From Chara braunii (Eukaryota; Streptophyta; Charophyceae; Charales; Characeae), in assembly GCA_003427395.1 (NCBI GenBank), contig BFEA01000069.1, positions 1,909,135 to 1,933,305 on the forward strand: a stretch of 24,171 nt of DNA, given 5' to 3'. The position numbers and the translations under genes are program-made. Below the pieces are notes generated by a model. It worked only from the letters and a program-made list of their open reading frames with translations. It was not told where the DNA came from and made no database searches. Positions within the stretch are counted from its first letter, which is position 1. Each line of letters opens with the position of its first letter. Positions 23,633-24,171 of the stretch are shown piece after piece.

Positions 23633-24171
23633 TTTTTTTTTTTTTTTTTTTTTTGAACATACTCAGCTTTTATTCCCAATTCCTCACTATTCAACCCGGA
23701 GTTATCCCTGGCAGCATCAGCCGGTTTAGCTCATGAGATGTCCTTCAATACCCAGCACCCTTCTACCTACCAACCTTGCACTCCTCATAATTCCAACACA
23801 TTTACTTCTCCTAAATCATAGCATCCTACTAACCCAGACTTACCTTGAGACCTACCACTATCTCCAATACACATTATATTAATCCACGGTTCCCCAACAA
23901 ACCAGGAACCCGACCCTATTACGTAGGTTTAGAAAGTGACCACTTACTTAAAACAAAATTCTCCTTATACAGACCCAGACAAACATCTCTCACTCTCAGT
24001 AGCAGCTTCCGTCCTTCAACAGAACTCCAACGGGTTGATTGAAATCAAACTCGTCTTCTTCCACTTTGTCATGCCTGCAAACAGCGGTACAGCAACTGGC
24101 GACATGCGCCCACACAGTACTCAAGATATCGTAACCAGATATGAGTTCTCTTCAACTGGCTATGGCGACTG
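23633..24171 (-). other. 3' end of a polyadenylated reverse-strand sequence
   Basis: On the minus strand, AATAAA (complement at 23668-23673) lies 13 nt before a 22-base A-run (23633-23654), the layout of a mature mRNA 3' end copied back into DNA. Upstream on that strand the sequence is AT-rich and mostly 3'UTR-like. Near the window edge two short minus frames are open (one ending in LKRTHIWLRYLEYC and CLQA, the other in VGVLLKDGSCY), but neither can be judged from the fragment. Likely a processed retrocopy or LINE 3' end; the 5' part is outside the window. Confidence 0.5.

Overview
The window looks like accessory, repeat-dominated nuclear DNA of a eukaryote. Reasons: long intron-like gaps with GTAAGT/GTGAGT donors and pyrimidine-rich CAG acceptors, many microsatellites and homopolymer runs, tRNA-derived SINE-like elements with A-rich tails, MITE-like foldback elements with target-site duplications, and no compact operons. 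The abundant 24-nt hairpin repeat (GAAGTTCG, 8-nt spacer containing GATCCC, CGAACTTC) and its peptide shadows (such as FGSRRTS and SAGIRTS) remind me of charophyte (Chara-type) genome sequence. That assignment is from memory and is unverified.

Layout. 1-3,500: microsatellites (GAT, poly-C, GT), a 36-bp minisatellite, decayed duplications and a 130-nt foldback, with no credible gene. 3,540-4,820: a roughly 392-bp tandem repeat in about 3.3 copies, each carrying five versions of the 24-nt hairpin in the order R-F-F-R-F. 5,040-6,509: an eroded reading frame of unknown family. 6,060-7,345: scattered hairpin copies. 7,519-15,179: the main coding locus on the + strand. 15,780-16,370: a second, diverged hairpin-repeat array. 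16,500-24,171: essentially all transposon debris, namely a 1.1-kb composite foldback, five copies of one MITE family with 5-bp CNNNG-type target duplications, a second MITE family with CCCCCGAATACAAC ends, three copies of one tRNA-derived SINE (one with a 13-bp target duplication), a G4-type run, and the 3' end of a polyadenylated reverse-strand sequence.

Main locus. A 953-codon ORF has a basic, low-complexity N-terminal half, a ParB-like domain (GQHN-AAA core) and the start of a Rossmann-like methyltransferase module resembling the beta-class N4/N6 DNA methyltransferases. A one-base shift in a G-rich run at about 10,361-10,380 carries the reading frame into a second ORF with the rest of that module, an internal TAG, and a further conserved-looking C-terminal region ending at a strong splice donor. 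After an acidic exon and an intron containing a 314-bp duplication, the locus ends in a Ulp1/C48-type cysteine protease. Its His, Asp, Gln and Cys residues are all present, but a TGA follows the catalytic His where Trp is normally found. The combination of ParB-like domain, methyltransferase fold and Ulp1 protease suggests the protein-coding core of a domesticated or decaying eukaryotic mobile element. No transposase, integrase or reverse transcriptase was recognised, so the element class is open. A speculative link is that the palindromic 24-nt hairpins surrounding the locus could be target sites for its ParB-like protein.
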